Shown here piece by piece: positions 30,012 to 38,900 of a stretch of DNA of 64,000 nucleotides. Source of the DNA: Herminiimonas sp. KBW02 (GTDB lineage Bacteria; Pseudomonadota; Gammaproteobacteria; Burkholderiales; Burkholderiaceae_D); contig NZ_QAJP01000008.1 in assembly GCF_003852535.1 (NCBI RefSeq), positions 6,013-70,012 on the forward strand, in the 5' to 3' direction. The notes beneath the pieces were generated by a model that saw only the letters and a program-made list of their open reading frames with translations, had not been told where the DNA came from and did no database searches. Position 1 is the stretch's first letter; each line of letters starts with the position of its first letter. A program made the translations under genes and the position numbers.

Positions 30012-30398
30012 TTATTTTGGAATCTGATTTGATTGACCAGTTCCACTCGGCACAACTGGTGTTTCAGGAGCAGCAGCAGGTGCATTTTGTGCAGGTGCAG
30101 CAGCGCCAGGAACAGCCGAAGCAGGCAGATTTTCCATCACGCCGGCACTTGGTGTGGATGGCTTGTTACCGATGAATGCCAGACCCAATGTTGCGGAGAA
30201 AAAGATGACCGCAGCAACACCAGTAAATTTGGAAAGGAAGTTGGACGAACCGGTCGCACCAAACAAGCTGCCCGAAGCACCAGAACCGAAGGATGCGCCC
30301 ATGTCGGCGCCTTTACCATGCTGCAATAATACGAGGCCGATAATCGTCAATGCGGACAAGACCTGAACAACGACGATGATGGTGTGAAAGCTATTCAT
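30012..30398 (-). CDS. secG: Preprotein translocase subunit SecG
   Basis: A small membrane subunit of the SecYEG channel, 128 aa. Two helices (about 3-22 and 52-72) flank the conserved LLQHGKGADMGASFGSGASG loop. A long Ala/Pro-rich tail follows, common in this class. It lies 44 bp after tpiA and upstream of tRNA-Leu. Confidence 0.95.
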   Translation of the reverse strand: MNSFHTIIVVVQVLSALTIIGLVLLQHGKGADMGASFGSGASGSLFGATGSSNFLSKFTGVAAVIFFSATLGLAFIGNKPSTPSAGVMENLPASAVPGAAAPAQNAPAAAPETPVVPSGTGQSNQIPK

Positions 30399-30442
30399 TT
30401 AAGTTCCAGTATTTATGTAATTCGTAATAAAGCTATTGCAAC

Positions 30443-31201
30443 TCAAGCCGCTTGAATGATTGCGAGGAAGTCTGCCGACTTCAATGCTGCCCCGCCTATC
30501 AAACCGCCATCAATATCTGACATGGCAAGCAACTCTTGCGCATTGTCCGGCTTCATGCTGCCGCCGTACAGGATTCTGACTTGCGCTGCGGCTTCGGCAT
30601 TTTTGACCTGCAGCTGCTTGCGCAACATCGCATGCACTTCCTGCGCCATTGCCGGCGTCGCTGTCTTACCGGTGCCTATTGCCCAAACCGGCTCGTATGC
30701 TACAACAATCTTTGCCAAATCGCTTACAGCAATCGCTGCCAACACGACATTCAGTTGTTCTGCAACCACGCTATCAGTCTCTCCTGCTTCGCGTTGCGCC
30801 AGTGTTTCACCGACACAAACGATAGGAGTCAAACCTGCATTCAGTGCACGCACTGTCTTTTGCGCAATCAATTCATTCGATTCGGCGAAATAGGCACGAC
30901 GCTCAGAGTGACCGACGATCACATAGCGACAATCGAATTCCTGCAGCATGCCGGTCGATACTTCACCGGTATAGGCACCTGCTTCGTGACTGGAGACATC
31001 CTGCGCACCGAGGGCGATCGCAGCGCCATTTAACAAGCCCTGGCACTGCGCAAAATAAGGAGCTGGGACACAGACAGCAACATCACACGTTGCGCTGCTT
31101 ACATTGCCTTTTAATCCGCTTTTAATCTCTGTCAGCAATAGCGTATTGGCAGCAAGGCTGCCATTCATTTTCCAATTGCCAGCGACGAGTTTGCGGCGCA
31201 T
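30443..31201 (-). CDS. tpiA: Triosephosphate isomerase
   Basis: A 252-aa TIM-barrel enzyme that interconverts dihydroxyacetone phosphate and glyceraldehyde 3-phosphate. The substrate Lys is in AGNWKMNGS, the catalytic His in [10 protein letters not shown], and the catalytic Glu in [18 protein letters not shown]. The phosphate loop is [12 protein letters not shown]. It is the first gene of the tpiA-secG pair. Confidence 0.98.
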   Translation of the reverse strand: MRRKLVAGNWKMNGSLAANTLLLTEIKSGLKGNVSSATCDVAVCVPAPYFAQCQGLLNGAAIALGAQDVSSHEAGAYTGEVSTGMLQEFDCRYVIVGHSERRAYFAESNELIAQKTVRALNAGLTPIVCVGETLAQREAGETDSVVAEQLNVVLAAIAVSDLAKIVVAYEPVWAIGTGKTATPAMAQEVHAMLRKQLQVKNAEAAAQVRILYGGSMKPDNAQELLAMSDIDGGLIGGAALKSADFLAIIQAA

Positions 31202-31283
31202 ATAAGACCCATAATTTCAATAACCCGCTATTCTATCCCCTTGCAGCGAGCATGGTCAAACGGCATACCACTCTCACAGAATG

Positions 31284-31321
31284 AAAAAACCGCCCACTGC
31301 TTGCACAGTGGGCGGTTTTTA
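31284..31321 (-). terminator. Strong bidirectional-looking terminator after pnp
   Basis: A stem of about 15 bp (31285-31299 with 31306-31320) with a short loop. T-runs flank it on both strands, since the stem begins with A6 and ends with T5. It lies 25 bp after the pnp stop and 80 bp upstream of tpiA. Confidence 0.92.
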
Positions 31322-31345
31322 AACATCTGGCATGTCAGGAGTCGA

Positions 31346-33481
31346 TTACTCTTGCGCTGCCGCTGGCTCCGGATTCTCTTCCGCAACCGCTGCCTTCATC
31401 GACAACTTCAGGCGACCGCGGTCATCTGTTTCCAGAACTTTAACGCGTACTTGCTGACCTTCTTGCAAGTAATCAGCAACTGCATTGACGCGCTCATTAG
31501 CGATCTGGCTGATATGCAACAAGCCATCTTTACCTGGCATTACTTGCACGATGGCACCGAAATCCAGCAATTTCAGCACAGTACCTTCGTAGATCTTGCC
31601 GACCTCAACCGAAGCGGTCAGCTCTTCGATACGACGTTTGGCTTCCTGACCAGCAGCTGCATCTACCGATGCAATGGTGACCACGCCTTCATCGCTGATA
31701 TCGATCTGGGTACCGGTTTCTTCGGTCAATGCACGAATAACTGCACCGCCCTTGCCAATGACGTCACGGATTTTTTCTGGATTGATCTTGATCGTGATCA
31801 GGCGTGGCGCGAAATCGGACAATTCGCCAGTAGTGCCGCTAGGCACTGCTTTTTCCATTTCGCCGAGGATGTGCACGCGGCCTTCTTTAGCTTGCGCCAA
31901 AGCGACTTGCATGATTTCCTTGGTGATGCCCTGGATTTTGATATCCATTTGTAAAGCGGTGATGCCGTTAGCGGTACCAGCCACTTTAAAGTCCATATCG
32001 CCGAGGTGATCTTCGTCGCCGAGAATGTCGCTCAAGACTGCGAATTTGCCGCCGTCTTTGATCAGGCCCATTGCGATACCAGCTACGTGTGCCTGCATAG
32101 GCACGCCAGCATCGATCAATGCCAGGCAGCCGCCGCATACCGATGCCATCGACGAGGAGCCGTTGGATTCGGTGATTTCGGACACCAGACGTACCGAGTA
32201 GCTGAAATCTTCCGGTGCTGGCAACGCAGCAACCAGTGCACGCTTGGCCAGACGGCCGTGACCGATTTCACGACGTTTAGGCGTACCAACGCGACCGGTT
32301 TCGCCGGTTGCGAACGGAGGCATGTTGTAGTGCAGCATGAAGCGATCCGAGTACTCACCCATCAATGCATCGATCTTTTGCTCGTCACGTGCGGTACCCA
32401 GGGTTGCGATAACCAATGCCTGTGTTTCGCCGCGGGTGAACAATGCAGAACCGTGGGTACGTGGCAATACGCCGGTACGGATGCTGATAGGACGCACTGT
32501 ACGGGTATCACGACCATCGATACGTGGCTCGCCTTCGAGGATCTGCGAACGAACGATTTTTGCTTCCAGATCAAACAGGATGTTGCCGACTTCAGCTGCG
32601 TCAGGTGCTGCTGCGCCGATGGAAGCAGCTTCTGCCGCCAACTCGTTGTTCACTTCAGCAAATGCATCTTTCAGCTTGGCGGTACGTGCCTGCTTGTCTT
32701 TGGTTTGGTAAGCAGCGCGCAATTTCGCTTCAGCGAAATGTGCGACGCGCGCGATCAGCGCTTCGTTCTTTGCCGGAGGTGTCCATTGCACTTCTGGCTT
32801 GCCGCCATCACGCACCAAATCGTGAATCGCATCGATCACTGCTTTCATTTGATCGTGGCCATAAACAACCGCGCCCAACATGACTTCTTCCGACAATTGC
32901 TGCGCTTCGGATTCAACCATCAATACGGCTGTTTCAGTACCAGCAACAACCAGATCCATCTGCGATGTTTTCAGTTGTGTTGCGGTCGGATTCAGGATGT
33001 ATTGACCATCGATGTAACCAACGCGAGCAGCACCCAGAGGACCGGCAAACGGGATACCAGCCACGCACAACGCAGCCGATGCGCCGATCATCGAAGCGAT
33101 GTCCGGATCAATCTCAGGATTGACCGACATGACGTGAATGATGATTTGAACTTCGTTCAAATAACCTTCCGGGAACAGCGGACGAATCGGACGATCGATC
33201 AGACGCGATGTCAGTGTTTCTTTTTCGGAAGGGCGGCCTTCACGTTTGAAAAAGCCACCTGGAATACGACCGGCAGCGTAGGTTTTTTCTACATAATCAA
33301 CGGTCAATGGGAAGAAATCCTGACCTGGTTTTGCATCTTTGCGAGCGACAACCGTTGCGAGTACGACCGTATCTTCGATCGAGACGAGTACGGCACCGGA
33401 AGCTTGACGAGCGATTTCGCCGGTTTCAAGCGTGACCGTATGTTGACCATACTGGAAAGTTTTAGTGACTTTATTAAACAC
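31346..33481 (-). CDS. pnp: Polyribonucleotide nucleotidyltransferase
   Basis: A 3'-5' phosphorolytic exoribonuclease of the RNA degradosome, 711 aa. Two RNase PH domains (about 5-230 and 310-545; the second has [19 protein letters not shown]) are followed by KH (about 555-615, [15 protein letters not shown]) and S1 (about 620-690, [20 protein letters not shown]). The start is a GTG at 33481, with AAGGA 5 nt upstream, giving [12 protein letters not shown]. It follows rpsO in the usual order with a terminator in between. Confidence 0.98.
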   Translation of the reverse strand: MFNKVTKTFQYGQHTVTLETGEIARQASGAVLVSIEDTVVLATVVARKDAKPGQDFFPLTVDYVEKTYAAGRIPGGFFKREGRPSEKETLTSRLIDRPIRPLFPEGYLNEVQIIIHVMSVNPEIDPDIASMIGASAALCVAGIPFAGPLGAARVGYIDGQYILNPTATQLKTSQMDLVVAGTETAVLMVESEAQQLSEEVMLGAVVYGHDQMKAVIDAIHDLVRDGGKPEVQWTPPAKNEALIARVAHFAEAKLRAAYQTKDKQARTAKLKDAFAEVNNELAAEAASIGAAAPDAAEVGNILFDLEAKIVRSQILEGEPRIDGRDTRTVRPISIRTGVLPRTHGSALFTRGETQALVIATLGTARDEQKIDALMGEYSDRFMLHYNMPPFATGETGRVGTPKRREIGHGRLAKRALVAALPAPEDFSYSVRLVSEITESNGSSSMASVCGGCLALIDAGVPMQAHVAGIAMGLIKDGGKFAVLSDILGDEDHLGDMDFKVAGTANGITALQMDIKIQGITKEIMQVALAQAKEGRVHILGEMEKAVPSGTTGELSDFAPRLITIKINPEKIRDVIGKGGAVIRALTEETGTQIDISDEGVVTIASVDAAAGQEAKRRIEELTASVEVGKIYEGTVLKLLDFGAIVQVMPGKDGLLHISQIANERVNAVADYLQEGQQVRVKVLETDDRGRLKLSMKAAVAEENPEPAAAQE

Positions 33482-33611
33482 GGTGTTCCTTTCTAATTTT
33501 ACCGACAGATTTTCAGGCGCTGTCGTTCACCTCACCACAAACAACCGGACGATATGAGCGATTGTTTTTATTACTAACTACATTACAAACAAGTACAAAC
33601 CACCAAAAGAC

Positions 33612-33648
33612 AAAATGCCCGCATCAGAGAACTGACGCAGGCATTTTT
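33612..33648 (-). terminator. Terminator between rpsO and pnp
   Basis: An imperfect long hairpin on the minus strand (outer 8 bp 33612-33619 with 33640-33647, inner 7 bp with one G-U) ends in a T-run. It lies 35 bp after rpsO. Partial readthrough into pnp is usual in other species. Confidence 0.75.
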
Positions 33649-33682
33649 ATCTATGAAAGCCGGATAAAATAGCGCAACGAAA

Positions 33683-33952
33683 TTACTTGCGCAGACCGAG
33701 CTTTACAATCAGATCGCGGTAACGAGTAGCGTCTTTACCTTTGAGGTAGGACAACAGGCTCTTACGGCGATTAACCATCATGATCAAACCACGACGGGAA
33801 TGATGATCTTTAGTGTGTGCTTTGAAGTGGCTGTTGAGTTCGTTGATACGAGCTGTCAACAATGCGACTTGAACTTCCGGCGATCCGGTGTCGTTTTGAC
33901 CGCGGGCGTTATCGGCAACAATAGCTGCCTTGCTTGCTTTTTCGAGAGACAT
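33683..33952 (-). CDS. rpsO: 30S ribosomal protein S15
   Basis: A normal 89-aa S15. Family signatures are [20 protein letters not shown] and [20 protein letters not shown], with the RKSLLSYLK segment that contacts 16S rRNA. It is immediately upstream of pnp. Confidence 0.98.
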   Translation of the reverse strand: MSLEKASKAAIVADNARGQNDTGSPEVQVALLTARINELNSHFKAHTKDHHSRRGLIMMVNRRKSLLSYLKGKDATRYRDLIVKLGLRK

Positions 33953-34103
33953 AAAAACTACCTTTCACATGCGATGCATAGAGTCTGAACCCCATACACC
34001 GTGAACAACGATTAAAAAAACTGGTCGAATTAACCAGCCCCGCAGTATAGCGGAAAGACCCAGCCGATTCAAACACTTAGCGCATTTATTTGAGGAAAAC
34101 AGC

Positions 34104-34613
34104 ATGAAATATGGTCAAAAAGCAATCCTGGGAGGATTACTCCTGATGCTGGGCGCTTGCGCCAGCTTCATGCCGCCGCCTATCAGCATAGGCGAACCCG
34201 AGTCTTCCGTCGTCTCCAAGCTGGGACAACCGACTTCCCGGATCGAGGATAAAAACGGGTATTTACTGGAGTATACGCGTAACCCCTGGGGCCAGGCCAC
34301 CAATATGGCGCGCTTCGACCGCAGCGGCAGGCTGATTTCCTATGAACAAGTGTTAACAGTCGAGAAATTCGCCACCATCAAGCCCGGCATCGCGACCAAG
34401 GATGATGTGCTGCGCACCATCGGCCACCCTTCCGAGACTTCCTACCTGTCCCGGCTGCAACTGGAAGTCTGGAGTTATCCATACAAGGAAGCTGGCGTCT
34501 GGAATTCGGTCATGCATGTGCATTTCGACAATAACGGCGTCGTCAAGATGATGCAAAACGCGCAGGATATGCGTTTTGAGAGGGATGGCATGTTTGGCTT
34601 CGGTCGCATGTAA
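34104..34613 (+). CDS. Outer-membrane lipoprotein with BamE/SmpA-like repeats
   Basis: A 169-aa protein with a lipoprotein signal (GGLLLMLGACAS; lipidation Cys about residue 19). The mature part contains two similar modules of the BamE/SmpA type: PISIGEPESSVVSKLGQPTS and ATIKPGIATKDDVLRTIGHP. It is therefore a duplicated relative of BamE and probably anchored in the outer membrane. It stands alone, convergent with the MFS gene, and is followed by a strong terminator. The exact role is not known. Confidence 0.82.
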   Translation: MKYGQKAILGGLLLMLGACASFMPPPISIGEPESSVVSKLGQPTSRIEDKNGYLLEYTRNPWGQATNMARFDRSGRLISYEQVLTVEKFATIKPGIATKDDVLRTIGHPSETSYLSRLQLEVWSYPYKEAGVWNSVMHVHFDNNGVVKMMQNAQDMRFERDGMFGFGRM

Positions 34614-34672
34614 AACAGCCGTAAACACTGAAACCAACACCGAAACCAGCGCGCAATAAACGTCCGTAAACG

Positions 34673-34707
34673 AAAAAAGGCTGATGCTTATGGCATCAGC
34701 CTTTTTT
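34673..34707 (+). terminator. Bidirectional terminator between convergent genes
   Basis: A hairpin of about 15 bp (34673-34687 with 34693-34707, loop TTATG) flanked by A6 and T6. It can serve both the lipoprotein gene on the plus strand and the MFS gene on the minus strand. Confidence 0.92.
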
Positions 34708-34804
34708 ATCGCCCTCCTCGCAAGGAGCGCTGCTTCAGCAGCCCGGCGCCACGATCATGGCGGCGCGCAGGCCCTGAACATTCAATTCCAGACGGCCCAG
34801 CCGA

Positions 34805-36115
34805 TTAAGCTGTAACGCGCTTGTCTTCCGACGAAGCTTGCAAAGCAGCTTCTTTCGCCTGCATGTTTTTACGCATAGGGCTCAGGATCAGTTTTGCCGA
34901 CAAGCCAGCGAAGATAGTGATGATCGCTGCCACCACAAATACGCGGCTCCAGCCACCACCGGCAGCCAGTACCGATGCCAGTGGCACCAGCAAAGCAGCC
35001 GTACCTTTAGCGGTGTACAGGGTACCCGAGTTACCAGCGGCGAATTTGCTACCGAAGATGTCAGCGCAGATTGCTGGGAAGATCGAGAAGATTTCACCCC
35101 AGAACAGGAAGATCAAGGCTGCGAAGAACATGAACGCGTACATATTGTGGCCCCAGGTCATCAAGCCCAACAGCGCCAGACCTTCGCCGATGAAGACGAT
35201 GAACATGGTGTTTTCACGACCGATTTTGTCGGAGATGAAACCGCACAGTGGACGGGTGATACCGTTGGCAACGTTATCGATCGACAAGGTCATGGTCAAC
35301 AAAGGCAAGGTAACGCCGAACAGGGTAACGGGCAGCGAAGCAAGGCCGTAGTCGTTAGCGATAGGACCCAATTGTGCAGTTGCCATCAGGCCACCGGAAG
35401 CAACCAGTACGAACATCAGGTACAGAACCCAGAATACTGGCGATTTCAGCATTTGCTTGGTGGTGTAATCAACCTTGGTAGCGGAACCGGCTTTAGCCAA
35501 TGCAGCTTTAGGAGCAACAGGCTTAACCAGCAACATCGACAAGATGAAGATACTTACGCCCTGGATGATACCGAAGGTGAAGAAGGTTTTTTCGTAGCCA
35601 GCCGATTGGATCATGTTAGCGATAGGAATCACTGTGATCGCAGCACCAGCGCCGAAACCGGCAGCGGTCAAACCAGCAGCCAGACCACGACGGTCCGGGA
35701 ACCATTTCAACGCGTTACCAACGCAGGTACCGTAGACGCAACCAGCGCCGATACCCGACACCACCGCACCTGCGTACAGCATAGGCAGCGACGAAGCGAA
35801 GCTGTAGATGATCCAGCCCAGGCCTGCACAAATAGCGCCGCCGGCAACAACAGGACGAGGACCGAATTTATCAACCAGGTAACCTTCGATAGGAACCAGC
35901 CATGTTTCAGTCACGATAAAGATCGAGAATGCGAGTTGAATCGCAGCCTTGCCCCAGTGATGGGCATTGTCCATCGGCGTCACGAACAGGGTCCAGCCGT
36001 ACTGCAAGTTCGCCACAAAACCCATACATACGATACCGATGACGAGTTGCATCCAGCGATTTTTGTAACCTGTGCCAGCTTGTGCTACTGCCGCGCTTGT
36101 TTGATTGTTGCTCAT
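34805..36115 (-). CDS. OxlT-like MFS transporter (oxalate/formate antiporter family)
   Basis: A 436-aa major facilitator protein with about 12 membrane helices, starting MSNNQTSAAVAQ before the first helix. The WMQLVIGIVCMGFVANLQYG first helix, the GYLVDKFGPRPVVAGG loop and CGFISDKIGREN in the second half fit the oxalate:formate antiporter group. AGAGGTGG precedes the ATG. No formyl-CoA transferase or oxalyl-CoA decarboxylase gene lies nearby, so the substrate (oxalate, formate or another monocarboxylate) is inferred from family only. Confidence 0.8.
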   Translation of the reverse strand: MSNNQTSAAVAQAGTGYKNRWMQLVIGIVCMGFVANLQYGWTLFVTPMDNAHHWGKAAIQLAFSIFIVTETWLVPIEGYLVDKFGPRPVVAGGAICAGLGWIIYSFASSLPMLYAGAVVSGIGAGCVYGTCVGNALKWFPDRRGLAAGLTAAGFGAGAAITVIPIANMIQSAGYEKTFFTFGIIQGVSIFILSMLLVKPVAPKAALAKAGSATKVDYTTKQMLKSPVFWVLYLMFVLVASGGLMATAQLGPIANDYGLASLPVTLFGVTLPLLTMTLSIDNVANGITRPLCGFISDKIGRENTMFIVFIGEGLALLGLMTWGHNMYAFMFFAALIFLFWGEIFSIFPAICADIFGSKFAAGNSGTLYTAKGTAALLVPLASVLAAGGGWSRVFVVAAIITIFAGLSAKLILSPMRKNMQAKEAALQASSEDKRVTA

Positions 36116-36359
36116 TTCTAACCACCTCTCAAGAAGTCATAAACGTTGAAACAGCGTTGGTCAGGCCATGACAGGCCGACAGCTTGTTTCGAATGAATTG
36201 TTTGACGGCAGGCATCCGAATAAGGAAACGTAAGGTTTCCGATGTGGGTCAAGACCATCGACGATCTGTGACTTATTCGTGTAGTTGATGACGTTGACCA
36301 ACACGGCCAGATGTGTGCGTATCGGCAAAGCCGGCACACGCCATTACGTCAAATGCCTG

Positions 36360-36677
36360 CTATACCAGAGGAGGTGCGCGGGAGCGATATGGTAGCGAAG
36401 CTACCGAGATGAATTGCTCGAAAGTGGCTTCGAGTCTGGCCACGATCATCTGTGGCACAAATGGTTTGATCGACAGCGACGATGCGCCGTCATCGAATTC
36501 GTCTAATGCAAGGTGCTTGGAGAGATTGCCATCAGCGGAGTCACCCTCTTCGAGCGTACATTGATGGTCGAAAGCCGTTTGTTGTACATATGTCAGCGCA
36601 CCGGCAAACGCAACGTGCTGCGAAAATAGCAGCAAGAAGGCAAACCAGATATAGACAAAGGATGAACGGGATTTCAT
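36360..36677 (-). CDS. Small exported protein, function unknown
   Basis: A 105-aa open frame with a convincing N-terminal signal peptide (MKSRSSFVYIWFAFLLLFSQ, cleavage probably after AFA about residue 25). The mature part is acidic in the middle (EEGDSADGNLSKHLALDEFD) and basic at the end (PYRSRAPPLV). The architecture recalls small secreted proteins encoded beside metal-efflux operons, but there is no such operon here and the His/Cys metal motifs are missing. Shine-Dalgarno is weak. It could be a lone gene or a remnant. Confidence 0.5.
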   Translation of the reverse strand: MKSRSSFVYIWFAFLLLFSQHVAFAGALTYVQQTAFDHQCTLEEGDSADGNLSKHLALDEFDDGASSLSIKPFVPQMIVARLEATFEQFISVASLPYRSRAPPLV

Positions 36678-36891
36678 GTTTGAGATGATCTCGCTGGTGA
36701 CATTTGCAACCAGTTACAAGCAAGATCCTTTCAGCTCATTTATTTCATCAATGAAGCAATTATATATATTTTCGGCGTTTGGTGTCCGATAGATATTCAA
36801 TCGCCGACTGACAGATATTCGATCTCGTCATAATGGCACAGTTCCCAATGCACGATCAACGCTTGTTGATGAGGGATAACACGTAGAAATC

Positions 36892-36916
36892 AAAACGCTT
36901 CCGTTAAGGAAGCGTT
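36892..36916 (-). terminator. Terminator after gdhA
   Basis: A 9-bp perfect stem (36894-36902 with 36908-36916) is followed on the minus strand by TTTTGATTT. It lies 44 bp after the gdhA stop. Confidence 0.8.
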
Positions 36917-36959
36917 CAGATTGATGCCTTGAAGCAAGGTGAAAAGCCAGGAATGCGAA

Positions 36960-38303
36960 TTAATAAACGCCTTGCGCCAGGATCGCGTCTGCCAGCTTGA
37001 CGAAGCCAGCGATATTCGCGCCATCAACATAGTTGATGGAACCATCAGCACGTTTGCCGTGGTGTGCGCAGTTGGCATGGATTTCTTTCATGATGCTATG
37101 CAAACGCTCGTCAACTTCCGCATGGTGCCAGGACAAGCGCAAGGCATTCTGCGACATTTCCAGACCCGAGGTAGCAACACCGCCTGCATTGCTCGCCTTG
37201 CCAGGTGCATACAGTATGCGTGCATTGATAAAGGCATCGACGGCTTCCAGCGTCGAAGGCATATTGGCACCCTCCGCTACACATACGACACCGTTCTTGA
37301 TCAGGGTTGCTGCATCGCTGCCATCCAGTTCATTTTGCGTTGCGCAAGGCAATGCGATCTGAACCGGGATATGCCATGGGCGCTTGCCTGCTTCGTATTG
37401 CAATTTGAATTGCTTGGCGAACTCTTCGACGCGACCGCGCTTGACGTTCTTCAATTCCTTCATCGCTTCCAGCTTTTCTTCGTTGAAGCCATCCTTGTCG
37501 TAAACCGTGCCGCCGGAATCGGACATCGCAACGACCTTCGCATTCAGCTCCATCGCTTTTTCAACTGCAAACTGCGCAACGTTACCAGAGCCGGAAACCG
37601 AAACGGTCATGCCGTCGAAGGATTTGCCGCTGTGACGCAGCATCTCTTCAGCAAAGTAAACGGTGCCGTAACCGGTCGCTTCCGGGCGCATCAGGCTGCC
37701 ACCGTAAGCCAGGCTTTTACCAGTGAAAACGGCTGAAGTATCATTCGACAGCTTTTTCATCATGCCGGCCATGTAACCGACCTCACGCGCACCGACGCCT
37801 ATATCGCCAGCAGGAATATCGGTATCCGAACCGAGGTGACGATACAGTTCAAACATCAATGCCTGGCAGAAGCGCATGACTTCGCCGTCACTCTTGCCCT
37901 TGGGATCAAAATCGGAACCGCCCTTGCCGCCGCCCATAGGCAATGTGGTCAATGCATTCTTGAAGCTTTGCTCGAACGCGAGGAACTTCAGGATAGACAG
38001 ATTGACCGACGGGTGGAAACGCATACCGCCCTTGAACGGACCAATCGCCGAGCTGTGCTGAATACGGAAAGCACGATTGACTTGCACCTGACCACGATCA
38101 TCCACCCATGACACGCGGAATTGAATGACGCGCTCTGCCTCTACCAGTCTCTCCAGCAAACCATCCTTTGCATACTTCGGATTTTTTTCGATAAAAGGCC
38201 ACAAGCTGAGCATGACCTCTTTAACAGCTTGCAAAAATTCTGGTTGATGAGGGTCGCGCTTGGCGACCATGGCAAGAAAGCCGTCCACGGTGGCGTGAGT
38301 CAA
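36960..38303 (-). CDS. gdhA: NADP-specific glutamate dehydrogenase
   Basis: A 447-aa enzyme, exactly the family size, for reductive amination of 2-oxoglutarate. The substrate-site Lys is in LPMGGGKGGSDFDPKGKSD. The dinucleotide fold has VSVSGSGNVAQFAVEKA. The NADP type is inferred from overall resemblance to hexameric bacterial GdhA. It is a single-gene unit with its own terminator. Confidence 0.97.
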   Translation of the reverse strand: MTHATVDGFLAMVAKRDPHQPEFLQAVKEVMLSLWPFIEKNPKYAKDGLLERLVEAERVIQFRVSWVDDRGQVQVNRAFRIQHSSAIGPFKGGMRFHPSVNLSILKFLAFEQSFKNALTTLPMGGGKGGSDFDPKGKSDGEVMRFCQALMFELYRHLGSDTDIPAGDIGVGAREVGYMAGMMKKLSNDTSAVFTGKSLAYGGSLMRPEATGYGTVYFAEEMLRHSGKSFDGMTVSVSGSGNVAQFAVEKAMELNAKVVAMSDSGGTVYDKDGFNEEKLEAMKELKNVKRGRVEEFAKQFKLQYEAGKRPWHIPVQIALPCATQNELDGSDAATLIKNGVVCVAEGANMPSTLEAVDAFINARILYAPGKASNAGGVATSGLEMSQNALRLSWHHAEVDERLHSIMKEIHANCAHHGKRADGSINYVDGANIAGFVKLADAILAQGVY

Positions 38304-38900
38304 AATTGCTCCTAATATAAATGGGGGAAGTACGTATCCGGCTTAGTACCGGATCACAGTCTGCGATCGCAATTGATGTATAGCGTCGCTTTACTACGTG
38401 AAGGAATAGGCTGAATCTGCATCTTTCACAGAGCGCACTATTTTAGTGCAATTTGACAAGATACGCAGCTAAAAGCTATCTGCCATGTCACAAATATGTT
38501 GAAACACATCAAATGCTTATCGAAATCAGAACTGCCAGAAGGTAAATAAAGGGCCTACAGCACCATGAGTAAACGCACGTAAACAGTGCAAAATCTGTGA
38601 TTAAAACAAACAGCCAGAGCAGTTGAGTATTCGCATGAGCATTGCCCCTAGTTTGCAAAGCAAAGTCGCCATTTAGCCGCATCTCAATGTTGCAGCCCGT
38701 TCGCATTTCAAGTTTGCCAGGGATATCTAGCCTTGCTGAATGTATGCTATCGACCAAAAGCGGGCATTCACCCCTTTCCCCCCATATTCACGGGATACTC
38801 ATCAATGCGCCAGTCAGCGATGATCTGCATTTGAGCGGAATACATGCGTGACTGATGGCTTTATTTAAAATATCGAATCTAAATAACCGGAGAGGCAATA
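38304..38900. other. 597-bp intergenic region between gdhA and an amidohydrolase gene
   Basis: This gap must hold the divergent promoters of gdhA and the amidohydrolase gene. It is visibly AT-richer than the surrounding sequence. Short open frames on both strands (for example 38509-38757 minus) have no ribosome binding site or protein-like composition, and I do not call them. A short inverted repeat (TCCGGCTTAGTACCGGA, about 38337-38353) lies 35-50 bp upstream of gdhA and could be an operator. No tRNA or known RNA is seen. Confidence 0.5.

Noticed and set aside
32006-33496. 496-codon plus-strand frame opposite pnp
   Set aside because: Antisense shadow of pnp; composition is not protein-like.
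38509-38757. 82-codon minus-strand frame in the gap upstream of gdhA
   Set aside because: No ribosome binding site, no motif, and composition typical of AT-rich non-coding sequence.
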